Source: Panorpa germanica
Lineage: Eukaryota; Arthropoda; Insecta; Mecoptera; Panorpidae
DNA length: 64,000 nt
Direction: 5' to 3'
Assembly (NCBI GenBank): GCA_963678705.1
Contig: OY783213.1
Location: 9,614,451-9,678,450, forward strand
Part shown: positions 10,873-22,745 of the stretch, piece after piece
Layout: each line of letters starts with the position of its first letter
Numbering within the stretch: position 1 is the first letter of the stretch
Program-made: the position numbers and the translations under genes
The notes under the pieces: generated by a model
What the model saw: only the letters and a program-made list of their open reading frames with translations
What the model was told of the DNA's origin: nothing
Databases searched by the model: none

Positions 10873-11178
10873 TCACATAAACAATAATAAATTATGTGAG
10901 TGAGACGCACGAATGACGTAATGAATGTTAAAAATATTCATTGATGGCCAAACACCTTGAAATAATGCATTAACAACTAAAACGTAATATATGTAAAAGT
11001 GTATAAAAATAAAATGTAAATGAAAAACCCAAAATAGAGATAATATTAAGGATAGGTGGAAATTATAAGAATGTTCAGGAATACCTTGACCACCACTGGC
11101 GTGTGAAGTTCTTTGTTCGAAGCTGATCCCAAAATGGCTGCAACTTGCTGCGTAGTTTTTGATGAAAATTGGGCGCAA
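10873..11178 (-). CDS. Upstream frame in BEL leader, doubtful
   Basis: This 101-codon frame on the sense strand of the leader starts with ATG about 65 bp inside the 5' LTR boundary. The product has a hydrophobic middle (about residues 42-75, rich in L, F, I and Y) that could span a membrane, and no recognisable family. It may be chance, since AT-rich DNA often yields hydrophobic peptides, or a translated upstream ORF that dampens Gag-Pol synthesis. It is in the sense strand of a young intact element, so it cannot be dismissed as decay. Confidence 0.25.
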   Translation of the reverse strand: MRPIFIKNYAASCSHFGISFEQRTSHASGGQGIPEHSYNFHLSLILSLFWVFHLHFIFIHFYIYYVLVVNALFQGVWPSMNIFNIHYVIRASHSHNLLLFM

Positions 11179-11220
11179 AAATGAGGTTTTTTGCTGGTAT
11201 GTTCACCTTACTGATGAAGA

Positions 11221-11240
11221 TCCGGTTCGAAGAAGGACCA
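11221..11240 (-). other. Primer-binding site of the BEL/Pao element
   Basis: Three bases inside the 5' LTR, the minus strand reads TGGTCCTTCTTCGAACC, the complement of a tRNA 3' end with CCA. The T-loop-like GGTTCGAA lies only 9 bases from the CCA, closer than in a real tRNA, so complementarity is probably limited to the terminal part. The tRNA species is not assigned. Confidence 0.7.
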
Positions 11241-11243
11241 AAA

Positions 11244-11903
11244 TGTTTGGGGAGTTTGGACCTTTGTAGATCTATAAGCAGGCTGTGGGCTTATCTGCGA
11301 TCTGGTAGCGGTTTCCAAGTTCTCGAACGGCAAATGTCGCTCAGTTCCTTTCAATAGCTTAGGGTGCGCACAATTTGTTATGAAGGACCTTTTTGTTATT
11401 AACTAATTAATAACAATTTTTTATTTATATCAAAAGACACAGCAAAACATCAGAACTTTTTTAGATTACATTTATTTTAAAACTACACTATTGAATTACA
11501 TATAAATTGATTAAATATTTTAATTGATAAAAATACTAGTTACGACACTAAGTAAATGTAACTCGCGGTTTTAGTTATGTATAATAATATGTGTAATTAT
11601 TATTTTTTGTATATGCACTAATAGGTTAAAGCGTGCGTTACGTTCCAGGTTTGAGTTAATAAGAAGGAATCGAAAACATTTACGTAGTGTCGAACCCTAG
11701 AGAAGTGACTCATATAAACAAAGGATGTTTACATAAGAAATAGTATCGTTTGCCCAAAGCGAGAAGTATATATGTGTGTATAAAAACAAATAGGCATAAA
11801 AATATAAATGAATTAAAACAGAGGAATCTTAAAACTAACATTAATTAAAAATAAAGGCAAGATATTGATATATAAATATGAATATTGCATGCGTTTATGA
11901 ACA
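11244..11903 (-). repeat. 5' LTR of the BEL/Pao element
   Basis: This 660-bp LTR has the same ends and sequence as 4638-5297. On the minus strand it supplies U3-R-U5, so the promoter for Gag-Pol lies here. I did not assign a single TATA box because the U3 contains several TATATA-like runs. Confidence 0.93.
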
Positions 11904-11908
11904 CATAT
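11904..11908. repeat. Target-site duplication CATAT, right copy
   Basis: It matches 4633-4637 and marks the right edge of the BEL/Pao insertion. Confidence 0.9.
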
Positions 11909-13703
11909 ATTTAATTCGTACGTTCGGGTCATTGTAACCTGGGCGTGCCAAACTCGCAAATTTAGAAGATCTCCTTATGATACACACATAATATTGTAAA
12001 CCGAATAATAGAAGACAGTAGCATAAAGCCGGCTCCAAACGATACGGTTAACGTTTGATTCAAATGCTTGCCTTCAAAGTGTGAGTCAAATTGACATAGC
12101 AAGTTTCCTATTACACGGTGGAACGAATGTTTGATCCGAATGATTTATTTATTTTATTAATTTGTTGATATTATTGACACTGACACTGTTTAACAAAAAC
12201 ATTCAAGTAAATAAAGAAACTTTCAAGTATAAAACCTTCCCTTGTTGGACGATTCGTGCAGCAGTGCATGACATGTGGATAAAGTGTGTGGTGGGGGTAG
12301 AAAAGTACCTTCTGACGCGGGTCAAAAGACCGAACTTCTTCCAACGTGAACCTTGGACACACTTAGTTCCAGCATCGACTACAGAATGCGTCCAACCATC
12401 AAGCGTTTAAGGTTGGAAGCTAAGAAAACATTAGATGTATACATATGTATCTATATACCACACAAAAGATTTCGGGCAACACCTTACTGCTCTTAGTCGT
12501 GAAGATTTTTGCTGAGTACAAGTATACGTTAAGACAATAAAGAAAACTAAAAAAAGGTGCAGATATACTTTTTTCATGAATTTTTCATTTGATTTATTTC
12601 AAGTTTTAAATAGGACGTTCTAGATTGCTGGCTAAATAATGTTATTGCTTTATTTCGATGTTAGTGCCCTTAGTACGTAAGCATAGAGCCGGCCCTGACT
12701 GCACGACTGCATTTGTTGTATTTATAGTGCTGTCTATTTCTATTCTTGAAAATATTTTTTCTTCACACGTTAATTTCAATGAAATACTAATTATTAATTT
12801 ATTTGTAAACATAAATAAACCTACTACACGAGAATGCTTAGTATATTAATAAATTAAACAATAAAACACTAGACTAGCAGGGCCTATATGTCATTATTAA
12901 CAACAAAATGTCATTGCATATGCATAAGCATAAAATATGTTCAATACCGGCGAAGAACGGTGCCGCATCGTGCCATACCATCCATGATGCCACACATCTG
13001 GTATATATTTAGATATCGCATCGGTATCGTATGCTATTCTATACCATATCTATGCAGTAAATCAAGAAAGTTTTTTTTACATACAACCATTCTATGAGAT
13101 CTTGAGCTATGTCCTTTCAATGTTTACATGTTTATTGTTGGGATTCAATGAACCCGAATAAAACAAGTGATGAGAGTACACACACACACACATGTGCATA
13201 CACCCACTGGATTCGGAGATTATGCGATATACAGACAATACACATACAAATTTAATAAACCTTTGCTATTTATATCTTATGTTTGTTTGTGTTAGTGCGT
13301 TAGTTGCTCAATGAATAATTTGTGTGTTTAATATATATAAGTATTATGCATGGCCGCCTTCGCTTTATTTAAATTACGCGGGAAAAATTGTAGGAAGTGT
13401 GTTAAATTTAATATCAGATGTATCAATAAGAACTGACTGTTTTGTTTTTTGAATCAAACGTAAAATACCTTAAGAATCTTTAATTTTTTAAATTTATTGT
13501 AAAAGTAACACTTGGTGAATTGTTTATGGAATATAATATTATCAGAAATAATTAGGGCTTATTAATTATTATAAATTAGAAACCTATTATAATATTAGTA
13601 CAATTAATTTATTAACAAATTAAAATTGATGTCTCTCTTCAAGTACTGGACTAGGGTCAATCCTGAAATTCATTTAGGCCACTACTTCTCAGAAATATAT
13701 AGC
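11909..13703. other. Non-coding stretch with an unassigned GC-richer patch
   Basis: It is mostly AT-rich. The patch 12230-12415 is GC-richer and open on both strands (plus 12162-12410, minus 12171-12362), but neither peptide is recognisable. AGCCGGCCCTG at 12688 resembles the ends of GGCC-rich MITEs, and a related GCCGGCCCTG occurs at 32603. A CA-dinucleotide run lies at 13177-13192. No splice-bounded exon was found. Confidence 0.4.
13177..13192. repeat. Short (AC)n microsatellite
   Basis: This is an alternating A/C run of about 16 bp in AT-rich DNA. Confidence 0.8.
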
Positions 13704-13711
13704 CTTATAGT

Positions 13712-14322
13712 CACTGGCGTAGCTAGGTATGGGCGAGTCGGTGCAGTGCACCGGGGCCCTCAAGCTCAGGGGGCCCTCGGACTTTTACAACTTATATTTA
13801 TATTTTAACGGTTTCACAGTGAAGTATAACTAAGAGTATTAGTAAATAGTTATTCCCGACAATGCTTACAAAACTTTTATAACAAAAACATAAACAATAA
13901 CAAAAATTCTAAATAGGAATGGTTTTTTTTTATTGAGAGTGTATTTCATACTCACTTCTGTATAAATTTATCGCTGAACATGAGGGAGTGGGGAAGCATG
14001 GACCAGGCAAGGGTCTAAGTCTATTACGTAATTCTCTCAGGCAGAGGTACGCATTCTAGAGTTGTTTATGTTGAGATTAAGCTGAAACAAAAGTAGCTGC
14101 AGGATTGTACTTAGAGTCTTAGAGCGCAATACACATACATGTAGTAAGTTGTTTTGCTGTGCCATGCAGTGCACGATAAAGAGCTGATGATAAACTAATA
14201 GCTTTGTACCTTTAAAGTATTTATATATATTTATATCTGACTTGAAAAACCTAAACAGTTTAGTTAGGGGCCCAGATTTTTTTTTTTGCACCGGGGCCCT
14301 TGGTTACCTAGCTACGCCACTG
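13712..14322. mobile_element. hAT-type MITE, 611 bp, with 8-bp target duplication
   Basis: The left end CACTGGCGTAGCTAGGTA and the reverse-complemented right end CAGTGGCGTAGCTAGGTA are terminal inverted repeats with one mismatch. Both continue into CACCGGGGCCC-like sequence further in. The 8-bp CTTATAGT is repeated exactly at 13704-13711 and 14323-14330. An 8-bp duplication with CAGTGGCG-type ends is diagnostic of hAT elements. There is no transposase frame; the open frame at 14037-14291 (minus) is not recognisable. It is a non-autonomous copy, and the intact duplication suggests it is not very old. Confidence 0.92.
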
Positions 14323-14330
14323 CTTATAGT

Positions 14331-15880
14331 GCCAGGCATTCAGAGATATCTCTCACAATATCATTTCAATGGCATCCCTGATAGAACACCTTTCAATTTT
14401 ACACATAACTCGAACTTCTATGATTGGGTGTGCTGTGGATGAGCTTAACCTCAGCAATTGTTGAGGGCAGTATTTTAGAGTTGTGCACGTTATTAGATTT
14501 AGAATAGATTTGCAAACTAATTTCCCATTTCTCTAGATTATATATACCAAATTTCAGAACTTAAAGTGACACATGTAAAAAATGGCGGCAATTTTAAATC
14601 AGTCAGTTCTTATCGATACATATTTTATTAAGATAAATAAGTTATCTTTACTTTTTAATTTGTAAATTAGAACAAATACAGATTTTAATTGATAATTAAC
14701 GAGTTCAAAAATTTACTACTAGTAAACTAATTGCAAATGTGTTACACATCTCTAATACCCTTCCTGATTGGCATAATCGAAGAGTTGTACCTTGCGAATT
14801 ATAGTAGCTAATGAGCAAACCGACGCGGCGTGATGTTTACTAAGTTTATCCGTTGTTAATTACTACTTAATTTAAAGTCACGATTTAAATACATTGCACG
14901 AAGTAACATCAAATAGGGAAGTGCACGTAGAGTACCTCTTGTTGGATCTGGACCAATAGGCAATGGGCAACAGTCAACAGTGCACCTGCACTAAACGAAC
15001 GTGCGTGAAGATTTTATTTTAACTTAAATAAATTGTTAGAAACTAGAAAAGAGTTTAGAATGATGTACATTGTAGTGTAGTCATTCAAAGAGATACAGAT
15101 ACGTTAGATGCAAATGTAATGAACATAAGTTACGAAGTCGTGCGTGAAACATGAATGAGTTTGATGGATGGAACAAATAATAAAATGCAGATGAGCTGCT
15201 GATTAAACTAGCGGTGTGTTATGCTTCCGGTTTGGATTGATATGTTTTTTAACAAATACACGTATAAAAAGTTAGGTTTGATTAACTGCATATAATAGAA
15301 AGTAAGAAAGTAACAGAAAACGATTTGAAATAATCATAAAAATGTTATTTACCGAAATTTTGACAGGAACAGTTACTTTTTGGTTTTATGAACGAAATTT
15401 GTGTTTGAAAATGAAGACCTTTAAAAGGAATTATTAAAAAATAGTGTCGGAATAATCTCTATGCGTCCACTTGTTAGAATCTTCAATATTTTTAAGATTA
15501 TAGATGTCTTTAGCAAATGAATGTCGAAGAAATAAAACATCGACGTATTACAGTACTTGTTCCGTGCGTCTAAGTGAGAAAGAGTTACTTGTGATGTTAA
15601 ATTATAATATTAGTTATGTTCTAAGCAAAACATATTTTATAAATATTTGAGCGGTGCACTGCACTAAGAGAAAATTATGCAGGATAGATAGAGATATAAA
15701 TATATCACGTTACATGCGTTAGACAGAGAGGTAGCTACAAGCACATCTGTTTGTGAATTGAATACAAAACTTTGTATCATTTAAATTAAGACTTAATAAA
15801 GGAGAACGTTTTAGATCGATTTTTAATTATGGTATAAGAAACGAAAAACGTTTTTTTTAAGGAAAAACAGAACACACATT
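14331..15880. other. Non-coding stretch
   Basis: No recognisable gene. 14925-15010 is GC-richer (GTGCACCTGCAC nearby) but has no open frame of note. Confidence 0.5.
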
Positions 15881-16400
15881 AAAGCCTCATTCCCACTCAA
15901 TTTACTGTTTTTATTTAATATTGTAATCTAAATTTCACGTTTTCGTTTAAGCATTCCTTTTCACATTTGCCTTTTAATTTAAGTTTAGTTAATTTAGTTG
16001 ATGCGTATGCATCGTTAGTAATATAAATTTTGACAGTTCGGCAAAATTGTATGTGAAATAATTAAAATTGCTATTTTTAATAACAATTAGTAATAGAAAT
16101 TGTTTTCACTTCTATATTTTTCAAAAACTGATATTAAACTTCTTTTAAAAGTAAATCCTGTTGCATTTTGACAGATTGTCACCTTTTAGAGGTTATAATA
16201 TAATATAGTTTTTCTTAATTTAATATTTTTAATTTAAAACATTGGACCTTGTAAGGTTCTTAAAAAACTAAGAAAACTTAAAAAATAAATTAAATTAAAA
16301 ATGGTTCTGTGAATGACTACGCGTATTGCCATATGCTAAACAATTTCAATTAAATACAAAATACAAAATTAAATTAAAGCAGTGAGTGGTAATGATACTT
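15881..16400 (-). mobile_element. TIR element family M, copy 1 (inverted)
   Basis: Its ends AAAGCCTCATTCCCACTCA (left) and, reverse-complemented, AAGTATCATTACCACTCAC (right) are imperfect terminal inverted repeats. A TA flanks both ends, which suggests a Tc1/mariner-type TA duplication. The interior is shared with copies near 20620, 27364 and 49448, for example GACAATCTGTCA and AACCTTA.AA.GTCCAATG blocks. This copy runs opposite to the other three. No transposase is encoded. Confidence 0.8.
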
Positions 16401-17454
16401 TAGACGTATTAAAAAAAATACTTTAGGCCTAGTATATTAGATTACCCAATCAGAATAATAATTAAATAATACATAACATTAGCAATTTATTGTAACTATA
16501 AGATGACTAAATACTCCAAGCATCATCTTGACCATTATTTTAAAATGGAAACAAAAAAGTAATCACACTGAATTATAAAACATTTGAATAATAGAAGTGA
16601 ATAAAGAAATAAATTTGTTTCAATGTATCAACAGTTCATTTGATCACAATAAACGTCGAGTCACACCTTAAGGATGTTGGCTAGAGATGCCAGATTACAT
16701 CAACAAGTACGAATGATAATTCAAAAGAAATTTAATTATACATTTCAACAAAGAATACAAAACATAGTGTACTGTACTGGCCATTTAACATCGAAGTAGA
16801 AAAAAAACCACTTAATATTGACAGATCCCTTACGGGTGAAGCATTAACCCGTGTAGTTATATTTCGTGTTCAGAGATGGAGTAAGGATTTAGAATCTGGA
16901 TGACATCATCGTCAAACATCTGTGTTATTATCGGTAAAAAATGAATTATCTCATATTGGCCATTGGCATTATGGAAGAAGACTACTAATGTATTTCTCTA
17001 AAATAACCTATTAATCATATTTGATTATTGATTTGCTAAATAATATACAATTATAAGTAAATGTTTAATGTAGAAACTATTTTAGATTTTCATAATGAGT
17101 CATATTTTCTATACGTTTTAAAAGTGTTGAAACGAAGAGCTAAAATTTCATTCCCACCTACAGTTTTAATTTTATTGTTTAGTCGTAATAATAGTGTAGG
17201 ATAAGGAAGTTAGGGAGATTATATCTCGCATTAATTGTATTATAATAATTGTCTGTTTTCTAGATTTGTTTGTATTAGATTCTTTTCTCAATTTGGTGAG
17301 TTAATTCTATGATTAAATTCATTCCATATCCAGCAGTGTTTCGAGTTTACGGCCTAACTATTTCGACAACTCTGAGGACTTGTGTTTTACTTAATTTAGA
17401 ATATAAACTATTAGAATATAAGTTATTTATACCAGTATAGTAAGAGATACCACA
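16401..17454. other. Non-coding stretch
   Basis: AT-rich sequence with no recognisable gene or repeat boundary. Confidence 0.5.
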
Positions 17455-17790
17455 ATACTTCAGAGAAAAAGACACAAAAGATGTGAGAAGGATTGCCAGA
17501 TTTAGATTGGGAAACAAGGAGATGGTAGGAAAATAGCAAGTAAAGGATGTGTAGGGTGTGCAGAACGGAGATAGAAACATTGGAGCACATTAAGTTTTCA
17601 TGTGAGAAAAAGTTAATAACTGAAAAAAATATTGGGCCGTTATTAATGGGTGGCAGTGAAGGGTAGAGGTGGATGGCGGAGATAGAGAAAATGGATGAGG
17701 AAAGAGAAAGAATGGCAGAGTAGAAATAGGAGTGAGAGTAGCAGGAAAAGCGAAGCAATAGCAGTTTTGTTTTAATTTTTGTAAGGATAA
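17455..17790 (+). mobile_element. LINE-A 3' fragment, copy 1
   Basis: It resembles the better copy at 25500-26010. A purine-rich strand encodes the remnant RFRLGN followed by CRVCRTEIETLEHI and a downstream C, the C-x2-C-x8-H-x4-C finger at the C-terminus of the LINE ORF2. Stops and frame changes break it, so it is a dead fragment. The long open frames on the opposite strand here are only its shadows. Confidence 0.7.
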
Positions 17791-20619
17791 ATTTATATAT
17801 TTTTTTGTTCGTTTAGATGTAGTCAGAATGTTTAGATTTAATAAAGATCAAAATTGAATTAATCACAATGACATGTAAATAAATGAGTTAAGGCACAAGA
17901 ATGTAGTGCCAAATGGCAAAAACATTAAAATGAAAATAAAATAATAATAATATAAATTATGAAAGCAGAAAGTAGAATATAGAATAACAGAAATATAATG
18001 CTGAAGTTAAAATTGACGCTGAATTGCCTAAACTTCGAAACCTAGTTTTGGCCCTCAGTTTTTAAATAGAATGGTTCTCTTTTTAAACATTCAATGAAGT
18101 TAATAACAAGAAAGTACCTTCTTCTATACATTCTATAGGTACCAACAAACGTGTCGTAAAATATGACGTTTCTGAAACTAGCTTTAATTTTTATGAATAT
18201 ATAAAAAAAGAAAATCAAAAAAGTTTGTGTTATATAAAAAATGAATTACAACAAATATAGTTGCATAAACGAAACTGGTAGAGTTTATTTGAAGTGTTAA
18301 CATAACCTTAAAGTCAATCCTAACAAAATTACTTTGTAAATATATTATTACATGATTCAGTCAGTATATGAAAAGATTTAAATAAAACAAAGCATGTTTT
18401 GTAATTGAATTGAAAGAAAACAAAGAGTGCGCTTGACTGTGTTTATGCCTTCAATCATAACAGGAACAGGAACAGTACCAGCGTTGTTTCAAAATCTGAT
18501 GCAACGAATAAGCCACGAGTATCAAACAATTTCAAGTGTTTATTTTTAACATTCTCATAATTTTCAACTTTCCCATTAAACTCTTACATTGTGTAACTCT
18601 ATATAAATGGTAGCCTATCTTACAGAACTCATCTTTAAGTTAAAAACTAGATTTTAACCTACTTATACAAATAAATAGTGTAAACAGCACGTCGATTTAT
18701 AAAAATAAACATAAAAACTCAAGAATTTTAGAGAAATAAACAAAAATCTGAAGGGCTTTACCACAGGTTACCCACAATTCCACGCGCTACGAGTAAAATT
18801 CTAGTTAAAAACTCGTCTTCGCGGTTTTTTAAGAGTTTAACACATAAACTAGGTCAGAATTTGATGTTGTGTAATCAGCTAATGTATTACGTGGCTTAGG
18901 CTTAAACCCATGAATACATAACATAAGAGCACAAAAATGTGTCAGCTCTAGAAACAGTGAAGTACGTGCTCTTCAACAGGTTCAATTTTATAGAGCTTCA
19001 GATCTCCCAATACCGAATAAACATTTTTACAATAATTTCGATGTACGAGTATATAATGACCTGAAGGTCATCACAAGGTTAACACGTGGCGTTTTAGAAG
19101 TCGAGGTACATCTTTGTATATAGGAACTAATGTGTTAAAAGCAGTAATTACTATTTTTTTCTTTATTATACATATTTAACCATTATGACATTAAAATTCT
19201 TCCAGTGTGTAAGCATGTACGCGTATTTACAGTTTAACTATCACTAATTAAGCAATTAACACTTCTAAAGATACCTGACACGCCACCTGGTCATTAGATA
19301 GGATCAAACATTTATTTGTACTTCACAATCTTATGAAGAATTACAAAATTTGAAGAAACGTTTAAATAAATTTTAAAATTTAGTTGGAATCATCAACGAA
19401 TACAGTTATCATAAATGAGAGGTGAGAAACAAAGGTATAAACCAAGGTTTATAACAAACTGCTGTTAACTGAGAATTGGAAAAACGACTTCACGTATTTT
19501 GCCAAGAGAATATGTGGCCCATACAACTATATTCACACTAGAATCCAAAGAGACTAGCAGGGTATCTTATATAACAGTAATGACTATTAAATTCAACTAA
19601 TAATGTTTTTGAAAATATAAAAACGACTCAGAACTATAAATTCAAATAATCCAGAGATTCTAAAGTTTCCAATAGATCCGTGACCGCCAACGAAGACACA
19701 CGTAAATAAGAAAATCTTAATTCTCCGTTAGCGCTGATTTATTATCAACTTCTTCGACGCTGATCACGGCGCCCTGATGTCGAGGAGTCATGTTCTGAAC
19801 CAAAATAACATGGAATTCAGCTCTACGTTATTTTAATTGACACTTTCGCCTATGATTTTAATTCCTCTTTTTTTCTATCTTCTCCCGATGAAATAACGAA
19901 CTCGTTTTATATAAACAATTTTTTTAACAATGATCAGGAAGAAATCCTATTGCCCATCTTTCATCAAAATATATGAATGCAATAACAATTTATATTTTAA
20001 AGGTGTTAATAAATACGAAATTGACACTTAACATAATAATTTGGAAAGTATAAACATAGAGTACTTAAAATATACAAAATTTAATATACAATTACAAAAT
20101 ATTTATTATTTTTGATCTCTGACCTCCATCTGATGATGTACGTACGAAGCGGAAAGGAGAGGAGCGTATGGTGTTAGAGCAATAAACGTTTACTAAATGT
20201 CATTATAAACACTATACAAATTTCCCAAAAGCCCTGCTGCGAATATGTTTAATATTATTTAAACAATTTTACTATCTAATAAAAACTAGTTTCTTTTATT
20301 GAAAGTGAAAAAAATATGAACTGTAATTTAAAAAGTGTCATTAAAAATGTTGGAAAGTTGCAACTGAGTGTGTTAGCGGAAATGTCAGAATTGCGTAAAT
20401 TATATTTGTTATAAAAGTTACACACAATATAAATTAAAATATGCTTTATTAGGAGACAACAAGAAAAAGCCTTGGAAGATATTAATAATATTGAATATGA
20501 ACATATTTAAAATTAAATAAACTATAGAAATTCGGGCAGCTTGTTTTCTACCTTCTTCAAATACATACAGTTTAGTATGTTTTTATTTTTGTGTTTTATT
20601 TCTTTTAAAATATAAACTG
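17791..20619. other. Long non-coding stretch
   Basis: No recognisable coding or repeat content. GC-richer spots at about 18765-18830 and 19680-19800 (the latter with GCTGATCACGGCGCCCTGA) are unassigned. Confidence 0.5.
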
Positions 20620-21140
20620 AAGTATCATTCTCAGTCACTGCTTTTTTGTATTTAATTTAAATTGTTTAGCATATGGAAATACGCGTAGTTATTTACAGTA
20701 CCATTTTTAATTTAATTTATTTTTTAGGTTTTCTTAGTTTTTTTAGAACCTTACAAGGTCCAATGTCTAAAATTAAAAATATTAAATTAAGAAACACTAT
20801 ATTATATTATAACCTCCAAAATGTGACAATCTGTTAAAATGCAGTACGATTTACTTTTAAAAGAAGTTTAATGTCAGTTTTTGAAAAATATAGAAGTGAA
20901 AGCAATTTTAAAAATTATTTAACAATTATTAAAATTATTATTTGTCGAACTGTCAAAATTTATATAACTAACGATGCATACGCACCAACTACATTAACTA
21001 AACTTAAATTAAAACACAAATGTGAACAGGAATGCATAAACGAAAACCTGCAAATCTAGATTACTAGATTTTTAGAATAAAAATATATTGCTGAATTTAG
21101 AATTGATATTATTTTTTCAGAGTTTAAAATTAGAATGATT
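20620..21140 (+). mobile_element. TIR element family M, copy 2
   Basis: It begins AAGTATCATTCTCAGTCACTG and shares the interior of the family, including AACCTTACAAGGTCCAATG and the stretch ending GATGCATACGCACCAA. The right end is diverged, so the boundary near 21140 is approximate. The open frame at 20871-21059 lies inside the repeat and is not a gene. Confidence 0.72.
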
Positions 21141-22136
21141 CTCAGATCAGGAATAGAATAGTTAATTTTCTTCTAATTCACTACTACGTACTTCTAATTA
21201 AATTTTATTATATTTTAATTACACACAATCAGTGCGGCTCTGACTATATGCGTTTAGATTACCGTACATCCATGTAGTACGTACCTCCTTACGCAGGTAC
21301 AAAGTTATTACTATTTACGCTTGATTTCATCTCATGATTAGAAGATGTTTTACAAGGGTTATGTGTCTGGCGCGCTCCATGTGGGATTTCATTGAATTAA
21401 ACGTGAAACATACAATAACTACAGTTGTCTTAAATAAATTGTGTTTTAATTATGTCTTCAATAAGAATTTAAACAACACTTGAATACAATATGGGAACCT
21501 CTAAGAGAGTATTTTTGATGAGAACTAGGTGATGAGAATCAACTATACATTTTTTATCATTTCACTTATTTAATTAAAAATATTTTCACATTATGTCTCA
21601 AGCTACTTAAGTATTTCACGAGTTACTATTGCGAAAATTACAGATGAGCATCAAAAACAATTAGTACGAGTATGCAGACTATCTAATTAATTAAATAAAA
21701 ATGATTGTAGTGCAATTCTTGTTATAAAATGATTCATTGTTTGTAGTTTATTATTGTTGTGTTCCGATTGCCGTCATATCGATATACGATTATATTTATG
21801 CAACGGAAATCAGTAATAAAATATCGATAACAGGAAACAGACTTTAAAACTGCCTTCAAAAGCTCTTCTATAAAAGTTTTATGACTGTTTTGCATTTGAT
21901 GAAAATAACTTATATAGTATTGATCAAACTATTTTTGTTAGATTATAAATCCATCTTGGTGAAAATAAAAACGATATATTTAACTTATTTCCCCCCTAAA
22001 CACAGTGACATGTATGTATTTAAGGTTTAAAATTTACATTTAACATTTTTGTTATGTAAAACTTTTGTTATGCGAAGATGCGTGAAACACAGAATATGAA
22101 TCTTACTTTATATTCATGTTATATTTTATATAAGTT
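21141..22136. other. Non-coding stretch
   Basis: AT-rich sequence with no recognisable gene. A six-C run occurs near 21992. Confidence 0.5.
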
Positions 22137-22745
22137 TATTATTATTATTAATTGTTTATTGTTCGCCTTTCGGCTTTACAATCTACATTCTTAATACATT
22201 TCATATACTTTAACTTACAATTAAATTTACATTATTCTAGACCTTTTTATTTCCTAAAGTACTTTCTGCTTCTTCTTCTCTTGACCCTCTTCCTTCATTT
22301 TCCCAAGTCTTCCTTCTGTACTGGTCTATTCCCTAGTCTATTTTTCTGGGCTGAAGTTTAACTGTTTCCTCGCTACTTCTTTCTTTTTCCTGCTTCCCTT
22401 CACTGCCTCTTTTAGTACTTCCTTTCTCTTCCTGTTCCTTGTGCAACCCAGCCACCAGCTTATTTATTCTCCTGTTTTTTCTTTCCTTTTTACTATTTCC
22501 GCCATCCACCTCTTTCCTTCACTGCCTCCCTTTAATAGCTGGCCAATATTCCTTTCGCTCACTACTTTTTCCTTACACTCAAACTTAATGTGCTCCAGTG
22601 TTTCGTCCTCCGCTCCGCACACTCTACACTTTCTTTCCTCACTACTTTACCAGTATCTGTTTCCTTTTTCCTCATTTCCCAATCTAAACCTTGCTGTTCT
22701 TCTTATGTGTTTTATGTCTTTTTATATAAGGTACTAAGGCACATT
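22137..22745 (-). mobile_element. LINE-A 3' fragment, copy 2, with (TAA)n tail
   Basis: On the minus strand it ends GATTGTAAAGCCGAAAGGC then GAACAATAAACAATTAATAATAA, a non-LTR 3' end with a TAA-repeat tail. Upstream on the same strand lie the zinc-finger and RFRLGN-type segments, broken by stops. The open frames at 22152-22361 and 22441-22737 on the plus strand are antisense shadows of it. Confidence 0.78.

Larger units (their letters stand above)
10417..11243 (-). other. 5' leader of the BEL/Pao transcript
   Basis: An 827-bp stretch lies between the 5' LTR and the Gag start codon. It holds the primer-binding site at its LTR-proximal end, a 101-codon upstream frame at 10873-11178 and the three hairpin repeat units at 10621-10853. 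Leaders of LTR elements normally carry the packaging and dimerisation signals; which part does so here is unknown. Confidence 0.8.
4638..11903 (-). mobile_element. Complete BEL/Pao LTR retrotransposon, 7266 bp
   Basis: The element has two 660-bp LTRs (TG...CA), a 5-bp target duplication, a tRNA-type primer-binding site, a purine tract and a single full-length Gag-Pol frame. It lies on the minus strand, so the right LTR is the 5' LTR. I compared the two LTRs line by line and found no difference, and the polyprotein frame has no internal stop, so the insertion is young and may be able to move. It lies antisense in the presumed intron downstream of the 4211-4393 exon. No envelope-like ORF follows pol, since pol ends about 45 bp before the 3' LTR. 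Confidence 0.95.

Noticed and set aside
17347..17758. Minus-strand frames that look like membrane proteins
   Set aside because: Antisense of the purine-rich LINE-A fragment, which makes S/F/L-rich shadow peptides.
20871..21059. 62-codon plus frame with Lys-rich end
   Set aside because: Wholly inside TIR family M; the equivalent in other copies is broken, so not conserved coding.
22152..22737. Plus-strand frames rich in F, L and S
   Set aside because: Antisense shadow of LINE-A copy 2.
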